A stretch of 64,000 nt of DNA from Bradyrhizobium sp. CB2312 (GCF_029714425.1 NZ_CP121668.1:7213501-7277500); one strand, 5' to 3'. Shown: positions 16,780 to 26,036, counted from the first letter of the stretch. Numbers and translations: made by a program. The notes: a model not told the origin generated them from the sequence alone.

Positions 16780-17061
16780 ATGAAACTCAAATTTGCTGTT
16801 CTTGGTCTGGCTGCCCTGGGCGGAGCTGCGCTGGCGTCGGGACAAGCGCTCGCGGCGATGCCGAACGGCATTCCGCAGGCCGACAAGGTCGCAAGCGGCC
16901 CGGCGGCGAATGTCGACCAGGTACGGATGGTCTGCAATGCCTGGGGCCGCTGCTGGTGGCGTCCGAACTACTATGGCGCCTACGGCTATTACGGCGGCCC
17001 GCGCCGCTTCTACGGCCCGCGCCCGTGGGGCTACGGCCATCGCCACTGGCGCCGGTGGTGA
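16780..17061 (+). CDS. Small secreted protein, aromatic/Gly/Arg-rich tail
   Basis: 93 residues from ATG 16780 behind GAGGGAGATCGCG. A signal peptide (about 1-26, ending GQALAA) precedes a mature part with VRMVCNAWGRCWWRPNYYG, a two-Cys CNAWGRCWW motif frequent in small Bradyrhizobium exported proteins, and a Tyr/Gly/Arg/His-rich tail. Probably periplasmic or surface; no known function. Own terminator downstream. A weak, one-mismatch FixK-like sequence lies about 44 bases upstream. Confidence 0.8.
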   Translation: MKLKFAVLGLAALGGAALASGQALAAMPNGIPQADKVASGPAANVDQVRMVCNAWGRCWWRPNYYGAYGYYGGPRRFYGPRPWGYGHRHWRRW

Positions 17062-17067
17062 GCAACG

Positions 17068-17085
17068 AAGGGGCCGAGGCCCCTT
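17068..17085 (+). terminator. Rho-independent terminator
   Basis: AAGGGGCC-GA-GGCCCCTT with a following T-rich tract, six bases after the stop of the small secreted-protein gene. Confidence 0.75.
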
Positions 17086-17100
17086 TTCTTTTGCGTCTGA

Positions 17101-18180
17101 CTACAGCGCTCCCAGCACCGCCGTCGTGATATCCGCCGTGCCGTTGCTGCCGCCGAACTCCATCGGCTTGATGCCGCCGGCATAGACCTGGTCGACCGCG
17201 CGCTCGATCTGCTCGCCGGCTTCCGCCGCGCTCTCGACGCCGTGCTTGTCGGCGAGCCAGTCCAGCATCATAGCCGCGGACAGGATCATGCCGGTGGGAT
17301 TGGCCTTGCCCTGCCCCATGATATCGGGGGCGGTGCCGTGGCACGGCTGGAACACGGCGTATTTGTCGCCGATGTCCGCCGACGGCGCCATGCCGAGACC
17401 GCCGATCAAACTCGCGGTGATGTCGGAGACGATGTCGCCGAACATGTTCTCCATCACCATCACGTCGAAATCCCAGGGCCGCTTCACCAGCATCGCGGAG
17501 CAGGCATCGACATAGAGCCGGTCGGTCTTCACATCGGGATGCTTCTTCTCGATCTCGTCGAAGATGCCGCGGAAGAATGCAAAGGCCTTGAACACGTTCG
17601 CCTTGTCGACGCAGGTGAGCGCACCCGGCTTGCCGCGCGCCTTGCGCCGCTCGGCGAGGCGAAACGAGAACTCGAACAGGCGCTCGGAGGTCTTGCGCGT
17701 GATCACCATGGTCTCGCGCGCGTCCTCATGGGTGACGACGCCCTTGCCCATCGAGGCGAACAGGCCTTCGGTGGACTCGCGGATCACGACGAGATCGATG
17801 CCGCGCTTGTCGGCACCGACGATCGGGCTCGGCACGCCGGGAATGAGTCGCGCCGGACGCACGCCGGCATAGAGATCGAAGATGAAGCGCAGCTCGATCT
17901 GCGGCGCGATCTCGGTGTTGTCGGGGTAGCGCACCGACGGCAGGCCGCAGGCGCCCAGCAGGATCGCGTCCGCCTCCTCGCACAGCTTGATCGTGGAGTC
18001 GGGCATCGACTTGCCGGTCGCGAGATAATTGTTGGCACCGGCCGGCGCCTCGGTGAAGCGGAAGCGCAAGTCCGATGTCTGCTCGATCTTGCGCAGCACC
18101 TCGATGGCCGGTGCCATGACTTCGGGACCGATGCCGTCACCGGCGAGCACGGCAATGTGGAAGGCGTTGTTTGCGGACAT
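17101..18180 (-). CDS. Isocitrate/isopropylmalate dehydrogenase-family enzyme
   Basis: 359 residues. The family appears in AVLAGDGIGPEVMAPAIEVL at the N-terminus, GVRPARLIPGVPSPI, VIRESTEGLFAS and the metal-binding signature around VMENMFGDIVSDITASLIGG. These enzymes oxidatively decarboxylate 2-hydroxyacids with NAD(P). The IPLYTAGI-like and specificity segments differ from the usual LeuB, and no leuACD genes are adjacent. A tartrate, homoisocitrate or other 3-substituted malate substrate is therefore as likely as isopropylmalate. AGGAA precedes the ATG at 18180. Confidence 0.85.
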   Translation of the reverse strand: MSANNAFHIAVLAGDGIGPEVMAPAIEVLRKIEQTSDLRFRFTEAPAGANNYLATGKSMPDSTIKLCEEADAILLGACGLPSVRYPDNTEIAPQIELRFIFDLYAGVRPARLIPGVPSPIVGADKRGIDLVVIRESTEGLFASMGKGVVTHEDARETMVITRKTSERLFEFSFRLAERRKARGKPGALTCVDKANVFKAFAFFRGIFDEIEKKHPDVKTDRLYVDACSAMLVKRPWDFDVMVMENMFGDIVSDITASLIGGLGMAPSADIGDKYAVFQPCHGTAPDIMGQGKANPTGMILSAAMMLDWLADKHGVESAAEAGEQIERAVDQVYAGGIKPMEFGGSNGTADITTAVLGAL

Positions 18181-18213
18181 TTAGCGAGTTCCTGCGCAAA
18201 GGAAGAAGTGGTT

Positions 18214-18299
18214 CGTCATTGCGAGGAGCGAAGCGACGAAGCAATCCAGACTGTCTCCGCGGAAAGACTCTGGATTGCTTCGCTTCGCTCGCAATGACG
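18214..18299. repeat. Interspersed palindromic repeat, CGTCATTGCGAG family, copy 2
   Basis: An 86-base copy with the same outer arms (CGTCATTGCGAGGAGCG, CGCTCGCAATGACG) and inner arms GAAGCAATCCAGA/TCTGGATTGCTTCG. It fills most of the gap between the dehydrogenase and the alcohol dehydrogenase genes. Confidence 0.88.
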
Positions 18300-18316
18300 A
18301 AGAAGAGAGCGTGGGA

Positions 18317-19384
18317 CTACGGCGTCAGCACCGTGCGGCCGACCACCGCGCCCTGCTGCAACTGCAGCAGCGCATCGTTGGCCTTGGCGAGCGGTGCCGT
18401 CGTCACCGGGATCGGCGGCACCTTCTTGGTGCGGACCAGATCGAGCAGCTCCTGCGTCTCGCGCAAGTTTCCGACATAGCTGCCCTGGATCGTCACCGCC
18501 TTGATCGGGATCAGCGGCAGCGCCCAGGTCGCACCGCCGCCGAACAAGCCGACGATGACGAGCTTGCCGCCCTTGGTCAGGCAGTCGAAGCCGAGCTGCG
18601 TGGTCGCAGCGTTGCCGACGAGATCGATCACGGCGCGGATCGGTCCGCCCGCTTTCTTCGCGAGCTGCTCGAGCGCGTCAGGTGCCTTGGGATCGACGGT
18701 GGCGAGAGCGCCAGCCTTTTCCGCCGCTTCGCGCTTCCTGGCGTCGATGTCGACCATGATCGCGCCCTTGCCGCCCATCGCCTTCAAGAGCGACAGCGCC
18801 ATCAGGCCGAGACCGCCGGCGCCGAACATCACGATCGGCGTGTCGAAATGCTGCTCGACCTTCTTCAGCGCGCTGTAGGTGGTCACGCCCGAGCACGCAT
18901 AGGGCGCGGTCGTTGCGGGATCGAGGCCCTTGAGATTGAGCAGATAGCGCGGATGCGGCACCAGCATGTGGTCGGAATAGCCGCCGTCGCAATAGACGCC
19001 GAGCGAGCGCGGCGTCAGGCACATGTTCTCGTCGCCGGCAAGGCAGGTCGCGCATTTGCCGCAGCCGATCCAGGGATAGACGAGGCCGACATCGCCGAGC
19101 TTGAGGTCGCCCTGGTCGGTTGGCTTGACGTCGGGACCGAAGGCGAGGACTTCGCCGACGGTCTCGTGGCCCATGGTCAGCGGCAGATTGATGCCGCGAT
19201 CCTTCAGCGACAGCGGCTTGCGGCCGTGGCCGAGATCGTAGCCGCCTTCCCAGATGTGGAGGTCGCTGTGGCAGACACCGGCGGCCTTCACCTTGATCAG
19301 CACCTGCGTGCCCGACGGCTGCGGCGTGGCTTCGTCGAACTCCTGCAGCGGCGCCTTGAAATCGGCAACCTTGAAACTCTTCAT
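18317..19384 (-). CDS. Zinc-dependent alcohol dehydrogenase
   Basis: 355 residues from ATG 19384, behind GGGAGGACGCC. Catalytic zinc ligands are in AGVCHSDLHIWEGG and MGHETVGEV. The four-Cys structural zinc site is CGKCATCLAGDENMC. The nucleotide-binding loop is FGAGGLGLMALSLL with a following Asp, which fits NAD. The enzyme should interconvert an alcohol and an aldehyde or ketone in the cytoplasm; specificity is not readable. It sits between the dehydrogenase-family and CoA-transferase genes on the same strand, but spacing suggests separate promoters. Confidence 0.9.
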   Translation of the reverse strand: MKSFKVADFKAPLQEFDEATPQPSGTQVLIKVKAAGVCHSDLHIWEGGYDLGHGRKPLSLKDRGINLPLTMGHETVGEVLAFGPDVKPTDQGDLKLGDVGLVYPWIGCGKCATCLAGDENMCLTPRSLGVYCDGGYSDHMLVPHPRYLLNLKGLDPATTAPYACSGVTTYSALKKVEQHFDTPIVMFGAGGLGLMALSLLKAMGGKGAIMVDIDARKREAAEKAGALATVDPKAPDALEQLAKKAGGPIRAVIDLVGNAATTQLGFDCLTKGGKLVIVGLFGGGATWALPLIPIKAVTIQGSYVGNLRETQELLDLVRTKKVPPIPVTTAPLAKANDALLQLQQGAVVGRTVLTP

Positions 19385-19532
19385 CGGCGTCCTCCCGCAT
19401 ACTTCTTGTTGTCCCGCCAGCATGCCATGGCAGGCCGGGCGAGACAAACCTGGACCTGTCTAGTTGACACCGGTGGACCGTGGCAAGCCGAGCACATGCA
19501 GGGCCGGATTGCTTGCCGCAGGACGATGTTCG

Positions 19533-20729
19533 TCAGCCACGCGCGGCGGTCTTGCCGGGCGGAATGGACGCGTCATCGGTGAGTCCGACCTCGCCGCGCA
19601 ATTCGCGCGTGTGCTCGCCGAGCACGGCCATCGTCCTGCCCGGCGTGGTATCGGCGCCCGACATCCGGAACGGCAGATTGAGCACCTGGAACGAGCCGCC
19701 TTCGTCCTCGACGGGCGAGAGCGCCTGGCGGTGCGCGAGCTGCGGATCGGCCAGCGCCTCGGCCACGGTGCGATAGGCCGACGCCGGCACGCCGGCCGCG
19801 GCAAGCGCGGCGAGACAGGCCTCGGTCGACAGCTGCCGCGACCAGGCTTCGACACCGTCCATCAGGTCCGCCCAATTGCCGCGGCGCGCGCCATAGCTGG
19901 CGAAGCGGGCATCGGTGATCCATTCGGGACGGCCGATCACGCCCATCAGCAACTGGAACGTCTTCTCGCTGGCGATCGTGATCATGACATAGCCGTTCGC
20001 GGTCTCGGTCGGCCCGAACATCGGCCGCGGCGGCGGCTTGACCGCAAATTGCGAGCTCTGCAATTCGATCACCGTCAGGCTCAGCATCGACTCCAGCATG
20101 GAGACATCGATGTGCTGGCCCTGCCCGGTGACGGTGCGCTGATAGAGCGCAGAGGCAATCGCGCCGAAGCCATAGGTGCCGGTGACGACGTCGGCATGAT
20201 AGATGCCGCAATAATCGGGGCGATTGCGGCCGGGCTGGTAGGCGAGATGCGCCATGTCGTAGCCGGAGGCCGCATGGATCACCGGCGCATAGGCCGGCAG
20301 CTCGGCCGACGGCCCGGTCTGGCCATAACCCGAGATCGAGCAATAGATCAGCCTCTCGTTGACCGGACGCAGGCTGTCGTAGTCGAGCCGCAGCCGGCGC
20401 ATCACACCGGGGCGAAAATTCTCGACCAGGATGTCCGCGGTCGCGGCCAGCCGGCGCACCGCCTCCCTGCCGTCCTCGGATTTGAGGTCGAGCACGACGC
20501 TCTTCTTGCCGACATTGAGCTGGCCGAACACGGTGCTGCAGCCCTTGCGCAGCGGCGGCCGGGTCCGCATCGTCTCGCCGCCGTCGGTCTCGATCTTGAT
20601 GACCTCCGCCCCCATGTCGGCGAGCATCCGCGCGCAATGCGGGCCGGCGATGGTGGTCGAAAAATCCAGGACCCTGAGGCCGGCGAACGCCTTTGTCGTC
20701 GTCCCCTCATGCTTATCTGCTAACTGCAT
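19533..20729 (-). CDS. CaiB/BaiF-type (family III) CoA transferase
   Basis: 398 residues from ATG 20729. Family III landmarks: GLRVLDFSTTIAGPHCARML, GAEVIKIE, NVGKKSVVLDLKSEDGRE, VENFRPGVMRRL and the catalytic-Asp region around PDYCGIYHADVVTGTYG. These enzymes move CoA between carboxylic acids, often starting degradation of unusual acids. Donor and acceptor are unknown. The frame extends upstream to 21089 without a good start; MQLADKHEG is the likely N-terminus. Confidence 0.88.
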   Translation of the reverse strand: MQLADKHEGTTTKAFAGLRVLDFSTTIAGPHCARMLADMGAEVIKIETDGGETMRTRPPLRKGCSTVFGQLNVGKKSVVLDLKSEDGREAVRRLAATADILVENFRPGVMRRLRLDYDSLRPVNERLIYCSISGYGQTGPSAELPAYAPVIHAASGYDMAHLAYQPGRNRPDYCGIYHADVVTGTYGFGAIASALYQRTVTGQGQHIDVSMLESMLSLTVIELQSSQFAVKPPPRPMFGPTETANGYVMITIASEKTFQLLMGVIGRPEWITDARFASYGARRGNWADLMDGVEAWSRQLSTEACLAALAAAGVPASAYRTVAEALADPQLAHRQALSPVEDEGGSFQVLNLPFRMSGADTTPGRTMAVLGEHTRELRGEVGLTDDASIPPGKTAARG

Positions 20730-20933
20730 GCTTGCCGCGTCCTCGCCTGTGTCCTTGGGTCGCTTAGGAACAACCAATGTTCTCTTTTGTTGGTGCGTCG
20801 ACCCTAGAGGGCAGCGGCTGAGTAGGAAAGTCTTTACCGAACGGACGCGACTTGTAGGCGGGCTTGGGAATTCCGGGACAACTGGACCCGTTCTTGCATA
20901 GCAGCAAACGGGATCGGAAGAGGGCAGCTGTTC

Positions 20934-22349
20934 TTGAGGGTCTTGTTCGTCACGACAGAGATGGACGACTTCGTCCGCGTCGGCGGCCTTGGGGCCGTTT
21001 CCGCCGCCTTGCCCCGAGCGCTCCGCCCCTTTGCCGATATCCGGGTGATGCTGCCCGGCTACCGCGACATCATCGAACAACTCACGCATATTCAGATCGT
21101 TGGCCGCTGTCCGGCCTTCGCCGAGATGCCGGCCTGCTCGCTGGGACGGGCCGCGACCAAGGACGGCCTGCCGGTCTATGTGCTGTTGTGCTCACAACTC
21201 TACGACCGGCCCGGCAACCCCTATGGCGACGAGTCCGGGCGCGACTGGCCTGACAACGACATCCGCTTCGCGCGGTTTGCCTCGGCCGCCGCTGAGCTGG
21301 CCATGGGCAAGCTGGACAAGAATTGGGCAGCCGACCTGATCCATGCCAACGACTGGCAGGCGTCGCTGGTGCCGGCCTATCTCGCCTGGCGCGGCGCCAA
21401 GCTGCCGTCGATCTTGACCATCCACAACCTCGCCTATCAGGGCCTCTTCCCGAAGGACTCGCTGCGGCGGATCGGCGCACCGGAGAGTTCCTTCCACATC
21501 GACGGCGTCGAATTCTACGATCAGCTCTCCTTCCTGAAAGCGGGCCTGGTCTACGCCTCGCACCTCACCACGGTCAGCGGCACCTATGCGCGCGAGATCA
21601 CCACGGAGGAATTCGGCTGCGGCCTCGAAGGCCTGCTGCGCGTCCGCTCGGACGCGTCCGAGCTCACCGGCATCCTCAACGGCATCGACGAGAGCTGGGA
21701 CCCGCGCTATTGCGCCCAGCTCGCCCAGCAGTTCGGCGCCGGCGACTGGGTCGGCAAGAAGGCCAATGCGGATTATGTGCGCAAGCAGTTCGGCCTTGCG
21801 GTCTCGCGCGGACCGATGTTCGCGATCGTCGCGCGCCTCGTGCACCAGAAGGGCATCGACCTCGTGCTGTCGGCCGCCGACGAGATCGTCGATGCCGGCG
21901 GGCAGATCGTGGTCACCGGCTCCGGCGAACCGGCGCTCGAGCAGGCCTTGATCAACGCGCATCGCCGCCGTCCCGACGCTATCGGCGTCACCATCGGCTT
22001 CAACGACGCCCAGGCGCGCCGCATTTTTGCGGGCAGCGATTTCACCTTGATGCCGTCGCGGTTCGAGCCGTGCGGCCTCAGCCAGATGTACGCCCAGCGC
22101 TTCGGCTCGCTGCCGATCGGCCACCAGACCGGCGGCCTTGCCGAGACCATCTCCGACGGCGAGACCGGATTCCTGTTCTCAAGACCCTCGCACGAATCCT
22201 TCCTCGGCGGCGTCCGCAGGGCCTTCGAGGCCTTCATGGCCCATGACCAGCTCGACACCATGCGCCGCAGCGCCATGGGCCGGTCGTTCTCCTGGAGCAT
22301 CTCGGCCGGCAGCTACAGCGCGTTGTACCGGAAGCTGGCGTCGGCGTGA
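20934..22349 (+). CDS. glgA: Glycogen synthase-like GT5 glycosyltransferase
   Basis: 471 residues, close to bacterial GlgA. N-terminal MRVLFVTTEMDDFVRVGGLG corresponds to the ADP-glucose-binding loop, but the usual Lys-x-Gly-Gly-Leu reads Arg-Val-Gly-Gly-Leu. IHANDWQASLVPAYL, TIHNLAYQGLFP, LNGIDESWDP and the C-terminal PSRFEPCGLSQMYAQRFG (catalytic Glu region) all match GT5. It would extend alpha-1,4-glucan from ADP-glucose. The start is TTG 20934; no ATG is available. No glgB or glgC lies nearby; the other glucan-type gene is at 44.3 kb. Confidence 0.85.
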   Translation: MRVLFVTTEMDDFVRVGGLGAVSAALPRALRPFADIRVMLPGYRDIIEQLTHIQIVGRCPAFAEMPACSLGRAATKDGLPVYVLLCSQLYDRPGNPYGDESGRDWPDNDIRFARFASAAAELAMGKLDKNWAADLIHANDWQASLVPAYLAWRGAKLPSILTIHNLAYQGLFPKDSLRRIGAPESSFHIDGVEFYDQLSFLKAGLVYASHLTTVSGTYAREITTEEFGCGLEGLLRVRSDASELTGILNGIDESWDPRYCAQLAQQFGAGDWVGKKANADYVRKQFGLAVSRGPMFAIVARLVHQKGIDLVLSAADEIVDAGGQIVVTGSGEPALEQALINAHRRRPDAIGVTIGFNDAQARRIFAGSDFTLMPSRFEPCGLSQMYAQRFGSLPIGHQTGGLAETISDGETGFLFSRPSHESFLGGVRRAFEAFMAHDQLDTMRRSAMGRSFSWSISAGSYSALYRKLASA

Positions 22350-22390
22350 GGCCGAGGCGTTGTGAGGCGCGACCGCGCTGCCCCATCCTC

Positions 22391-22470
22391 CGTCATTGCG
22401 AGCGCAGCGAAGCAATCCAGAGTCTTTCCGCGGAGAGATTCTGGATTGCTTCGCTGCGCTCGCAATGACG
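22391..22470. repeat. Interspersed palindromic repeat, CGTCATTGCGAG family, copy 3
   Basis: An 80-base copy with arms CGTCATTGCGAGCGCAGCG and CGCTGCGCTCGCAATGACG, longer and better matched than in copies 1 and 2. Confidence 0.88.
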
Positions 22471-22501
22471 ATGTGGATAGAATGCGCACCTCACTCTCCT
22501 C

Positions 22502-22568
22502 TCGTGCCCCGGACGCAGCGCAGCGCGTCGCCCTTTGCGACGTGGTGCGCTGCTGAGCCGGGGCCCGA
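22502..22568. repeat. Interspersed palindromic repeat, GTGCCCCGGACGC family
   Basis: Imperfect inverted repeat: TGCCCCGGACGCAGCGCAGC on the left and GTGCGCTGCTGAGCCGGGGC on the right. It lies directly after copy 3 of the other family. Together they fill the gap between glgA and the convergent oxygenase gene. Confidence 0.65.
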
Positions 22569-22579
22569 GAGATTGGGCC

Positions 22580-23527
22580 TCAGCCCTTCCCGCGCTGATC
22601 CATCTGCGGCCGGCCGATCCAGGCGCGGTTGAGGCAGCGGATCATCCAGTCGGGCTGAGCCTCGCCCCGCAACCGCGCCTGCGCTTCCTGGTAGGGGCTG
22701 GCATAGCGCAGCCGGCCAGGCAGTTTCGGATAGACGCGCCGGATCCATCGCAGCGCGCGGTCGGCAGACCTGACGTCCCGTTCGTCGAGCGCAAGGGCGA
22801 AGCCGGCGCGCAGGTGCTCCGGCAGCATCCCGGCGGTGAGCGCACGATACCAGCGCGGCGGCCGCAACCACGGTCGCGCACCGCCAAGGATCTGCGCGGC
22901 GATCTCGCGCGCGGCCGGGCTGACGGTCAGCGTCTCCGACTGCGCCATTGCCGCGGTGTAGGCTGCAAAGCCAGCCCAGTCCGCCGGCAGATCATCGCCT
23001 GTCAGCCCGAATAGCGCGCCAAAGGTCCGGCTCTCCGTCCAGTAGCGCTCGCGCTCCTCGATCGAGAGCGGCGGCAGAACCAGATCGTGCGCCATCAGCG
23101 CGGACTCGGTCAGCGTGGCATGAACCCAGCGCAGCGACGGGATGTCGTTGGCGCAGTAGCGCGAGCCGGCCGCGAAGGGGCCGACGGTCTCGGGCATCTC
23201 GCCGACGATCATGGTGTGGCGCCGGTGCAGTTGCCGGGCCGACAGCAAGGCACGGTCGAGCGAGCCGAACACCATGGCGAAGACCACGTCGAAGGTGCGA
23301 TGGAAGCGGCCGATCGGATCGGCAAGGGTCGTCGAGTGCTCGGCGATGGCGGCAGCGACCCAGGGATGCGCCAGTTGAAGCAGCAGCGCGCGGCCGGCAC
23401 CGAGAAAGACGGCGGCCTCGCGGTCGATCCGCCAGGTCAGCGTGTCAGGACCGAACACGCCCGCAACCGGTCCCGCGGCGTCAGCACGGACCTTGTCGAG
23501 AGCCAATTCCAGATCGTTCGCGGACAC
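22580..23527 (-). CDS. MpaB/DUF2236-family oxygenase-like protein
   Basis: About 315 residues from GTG 23527 (an adjacent TTG is also possible; GAAAGG lies upstream). Family features: WRIDREAAVFLGAGRALLLQ, QLAHPWVAAAIAEHST, the His-rich HRTFDVVFAMVFGS and the conserved WVHATLTESALM. Members are heme proteins such as latex-clearing protein Lcp and the mycophenolic-acid enzyme MpaB, or uncharacterised. Substrate unknown. The frame stays open far upstream over the patatin gene, but that extension is an artefact of GC-rich coding. Confidence 0.82.
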   Translation of the reverse strand: MSANDLELALDKVRADAAGPVAGVFGPDTLTWRIDREAAVFLGAGRALLLQLAHPWVAAAIAEHSTTLADPIGRFHRTFDVVFAMVFGSLDRALLSARQLHRRHTMIVGEMPETVGPFAAGSRYCANDIPSLRWVHATLTESALMAHDLVLPPLSIEERERYWTESRTFGALFGLTGDDLPADWAGFAAYTAAMAQSETLTVSPAAREIAAQILGGARPWLRPPRWYRALTAGMLPEHLRAGFALALDERDVRSADRALRWIRRVYPKLPGRLRYASPYQEAQARLRGEAQPDWMIRCLNRAWIGRPQMDQRGKG

Positions 23528-23613
23528 CAATTGCAGGACCTTTCGAGGTCGAACCAAGGCCAACGATCCGCAAGGCCTGTGGCAATTCGATGAAGCGCGC
23601 GATCGCTTATACC

Positions 23614-24762
23614 CTATTCTGCAGCCATCGGCATCTCGTCCGTATGCTCGTGCAGCACCACGCCGGCGAGCGGATCGAATTCGCCGATCCACGGCTTGCG
23701 CGTGAGCACCGACTTCGTGTGAGCATAGCCGGCATGCCAGCGCCGCGTGATGCCGGACGGGCTGAAGTCCATGTCCTTGGTGTGGGTCTCGCGCTCGAGC
23801 TGCGGCGCCAGCAGCCGCACCACATGCATGCGGGTCGGACAGCCGTAGCTCATCAGCTCCATCACCGCGGGATCGTTGCGCTCGCTCTCGGGCAACCGCG
23901 CAGCAAGCTGATTGATGACGTGGCGCAGGCGATGGGCCTGCTGCTGGCGCACGATCTGGCTGGCGATGCGGCTGGAATATTGCACGTCCTTGTGCCGGTT
24001 CAGCACCTCCGCCATCGTGGTCGGCTCGGGACCGACGGGATTCCACAGATGCACGGAGAAGATCAGCGAATCCCTGCGCGGGTTGTCGTCGAACACCGCT
24101 TCGGTCGGCGTGTTCGACAGGATGCCGCCGTCCCAATAGAGTTCGCCGTCGATGCGCACGGCCGGGAAAGCCGGCGGCAGCGCGCCCGAGGCCATCACAT
24201 GCTTCACCGTCAGCTCGCCGTCGCGGCTGTCGAAATAGCGCATCTCGCTGGTGCCGACATGGGCCGCACCGACCGTCAGTCGCGGCGCGCAGCGATTGGC
24301 GAGGTCGAAGTCGACGAGCTCGCGCAGCGTGGTCTCCAGCGGCGCGGTCGAATAGTAGCCGGCGTGATCGGCGCCCAGCGGATAGGAATCCCCGGCATGC
24401 GCCAGCGGATTGGGGCGGAAGAAACCCGCAATGCCGTGGGTCACGGTCGACCAATAGGCCAGCTTCTCGTTGAAACCGGGAAACGCGGCGCGCCAGTCCC
24501 AGACCGGCTGCTGCTCCATCCGCTTCCAGAATTCCCTCAAGCGCGCGAGCCGGTTCTGCGGCGCGTTGCCCGCAATAAGGCTGGCGTTGATGGCCCCGAT
24601 CGAGGTACCGATGATCCAGTCCGGCTCGATGCCGGCCTCGTGGAGCGCCTGGTAGACCCCGGCCTGGTACGAGCCGAGCGCGCCGCCGCCCTGAAGCACG
24701 AGAACGACCTGACCCGGCAGGTCCATACTCTTTCGTTGCGGGTTGTCCTGCATGCCGTTCAT
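23614..24762 (-). CDS. Patatin-like phospholipase
   Basis: 382 residues. The patatin oxyanion loop is LVLQGGGALGSYQAGVYQAL, the nucleophile elbow GTSIGAINA (Ser about residue 54) and the catalytic Asp DGGIL. A C-terminal DUF3734-like part includes RRWHAGYAHT. In bradyrhizobia and other polyhydroxybutyrate producers this type often sits by 3-hydroxybutyrate dehydrogenase, but no such gene is next to it here. It probably hydrolyses acyl esters in the cytoplasm or at membranes. It is read in the same direction as the MpaB-like gene, 86 bases upstream of it. Confidence 0.9.
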   Translation of the reverse strand: MNGMQDNPQRKSMDLPGQVVLVLQGGGALGSYQAGVYQALHEAGIEPDWIIGTSIGAINASLIAGNAPQNRLARLREFWKRMEQQPVWDWRAAFPGFNEKLAYWSTVTHGIAGFFRPNPLAHAGDSYPLGADHAGYYSTAPLETTLRELVDFDLANRCAPRLTVGAAHVGTSEMRYFDSRDGELTVKHVMASGALPPAFPAVRIDGELYWDGGILSNTPTEAVFDDNPRRDSLIFSVHLWNPVGPEPTTMAEVLNRHKDVQYSSRIASQIVRQQQAHRLRHVINQLAARLPESERNDPAVMELMSYGCPTRMHVVRLLAPQLERETHTKDMDFSPSGITRRWHAGYAHTKSVLTRKPWIGEFDPLAGVVLHEHTDEMPMAAE

Positions 24763-24960
24763 GTCTCGCTCCTGTCGAGCCTATGGTTATCATTCGCCCG
24801 GCGTAAGGAAATTGTTACGTCCTGCCGTTGTCGGCGATAGTCGGGCCTTTTGGAAATGCCGGCTGGCTTCCGAAACCATACGCGCGTGCTATAGCAGCCA
24901 GCATATCATTCCCCGCCCCGATCGGTTAGATTTCCGGCCGATCTCGCTGGGAGCCGATCC

Positions 24961-25842
24961 ATGGAAATGCACCAGGTCCGCTATTTCCTCGCGGTTGCGC
25001 AGCTGTTGAATTTCACGCGCGCCGCCGAGGAGTGCAACGTCACGCAACCCTCGCTGACGCGCGCGATCAAGCAGCTCGAGGCCGAACTCGGCGGCGATCT
25101 GTTCCGCCGCGAACGGCCGGCGGCACAACTGACCGAGCTCGGCCAGCGCATGCATCCGCTGCTCAAGCAGTGCTACGACGCAGCGGCCGGCGCGCGCTCG
25201 CTCGCCTCTTCATTCAAGGGCGGCGAAATCGGCGCGCTCCGCATCGCGCTCACGCATTCGATCGACCTCGCGCTTCTGATTCCGCATCTCAACGAGATCA
25301 AACGGCAGTTCAACCGGCTCGAACTCCGCTTCCTGCGCGGCTCGAGCCGCGAGGTCGCCGAGTTCCTGAAGAAAGGCGAAGCCGAGCTTGGCATCGCCGC
25401 CGAGATCGACGAGTCCTGGGAACGGCTCGACGTGTGGCCGCTGTTCACGGAGGGTTTCGAGCTCGTCGTCAGCAGCGGACACCGGCTGGCCGGCCGCAGC
25501 AACGTCGAACTCGACGATCTGCGCGCGGAGCAGTTGCTGGGGCGGACGTTCTGCGAGCACTCCAGCCGCATCGCTGCAAGCCTGCGCGAGCACGGCATCG
25601 AGCATGGACATGAGATTTCGAGCGAGCGCGATCTGATCGAGCTGGTCGAAGCCGACGTCGGCGTCGCCATGGTGCCACATACCTCGCAGGTGCCGGAGAG
25701 CCTCAAACGCGCCGCTGTCACCGGGCTCGATGCGCGCCGCACCGTCAGTCTTTACGGCGTGGCCGGCCGGCAGCGAACGGCCGTTGCCAATGCGGTGATG
25801 CGGATGTTGCGCGGCGCGGACTGGCGGCAGATTGCTGGGTAG
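24961..25842 (+). CDS. LysR-family transcriptional regulator
   Basis: 293 residues, standard LysR length. The helix-turn-helix (about 1-60) contains MHQVRYFLAVAQLLNFTRAA and QPSLTRAIKQLEAELGG. The co-inducer domain spans about 90-290. It is divergent from the patatin gene across a 198-base gap and may control it; no inverted operator stands out by eye. Confidence 0.88.
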   Translation: MEMHQVRYFLAVAQLLNFTRAAEECNVTQPSLTRAIKQLEAELGGDLFRRERPAAQLTELGQRMHPLLKQCYDAAAGARSLASSFKGGEIGALRIALTHSIDLALLIPHLNEIKRQFNRLELRFLRGSSREVAEFLKKGEAELGIAAEIDESWERLDVWPLFTEGFELVVSSGHRLAGRSNVELDDLRAEQLLGRTFCEHSSRIAASLREHGIEHGHEISSERDLIELVEADVGVAMVPHTSQVPESLKRAAVTGLDARRTVSLYGVAGRQRTAVANAVMRMLRGADWRQIAG

Positions 25843-25865
25843 CTGCGACAACTATCGCTGCTGCT

Positions 25866-26022
25866 CTTCTCCTTCTCCCCTTGTGGGAGAAGGTGGCGCG
25901 AAGCGCCGGATGAGGGGTTTGCATCCGCGCACTCGACGCGAAATATTCACTCGTGGAGAGAGAGACCCCTCACCCGTCTCGCCGCTACGCGGCGAGACAC
26001 CCTCTCCCACAAGGGAGAGGGA
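25866..26022. repeat. Long interspersed palindromic repeat, CTCCCCTTGTGGGAG family, copy 1
   Basis: About 157 bases with outer inverted arms CTTCTCCCCTTGTGGGAGAAGG and CCTCTCCCACAAGGGAGAGG; the middle is GGCGCGAAGCGCCGGATGAG, GACCCCTCACCCG and GCCGCTACGCGGCGAG. A closely similar copy lies at 51820-51966. Confidence 0.85.
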
Positions 26023-26036
26023 AAGACTGTTCGGCG

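Noticed and set aside
20730..20933. Short inverted segment with ACCAA/TTGGT before glgA as a possible operator
   Set aside because: Arms are short and imperfect; support is too weak to annotate.
22580..24793. A 737-residue frame covering both the MpaB-like gene and the patatin region
   Set aside because: The upstream half is an out-of-frame reading of the patatin gene. Only the part from about 23527 is coding.
25866..26022. Palindromic repeat considered as a CRISPR or IS remnant
   Set aside because: No regular direct-repeat/spacer pattern and no transposase frame. The copy at 51820 shows it is an interspersed palindrome.
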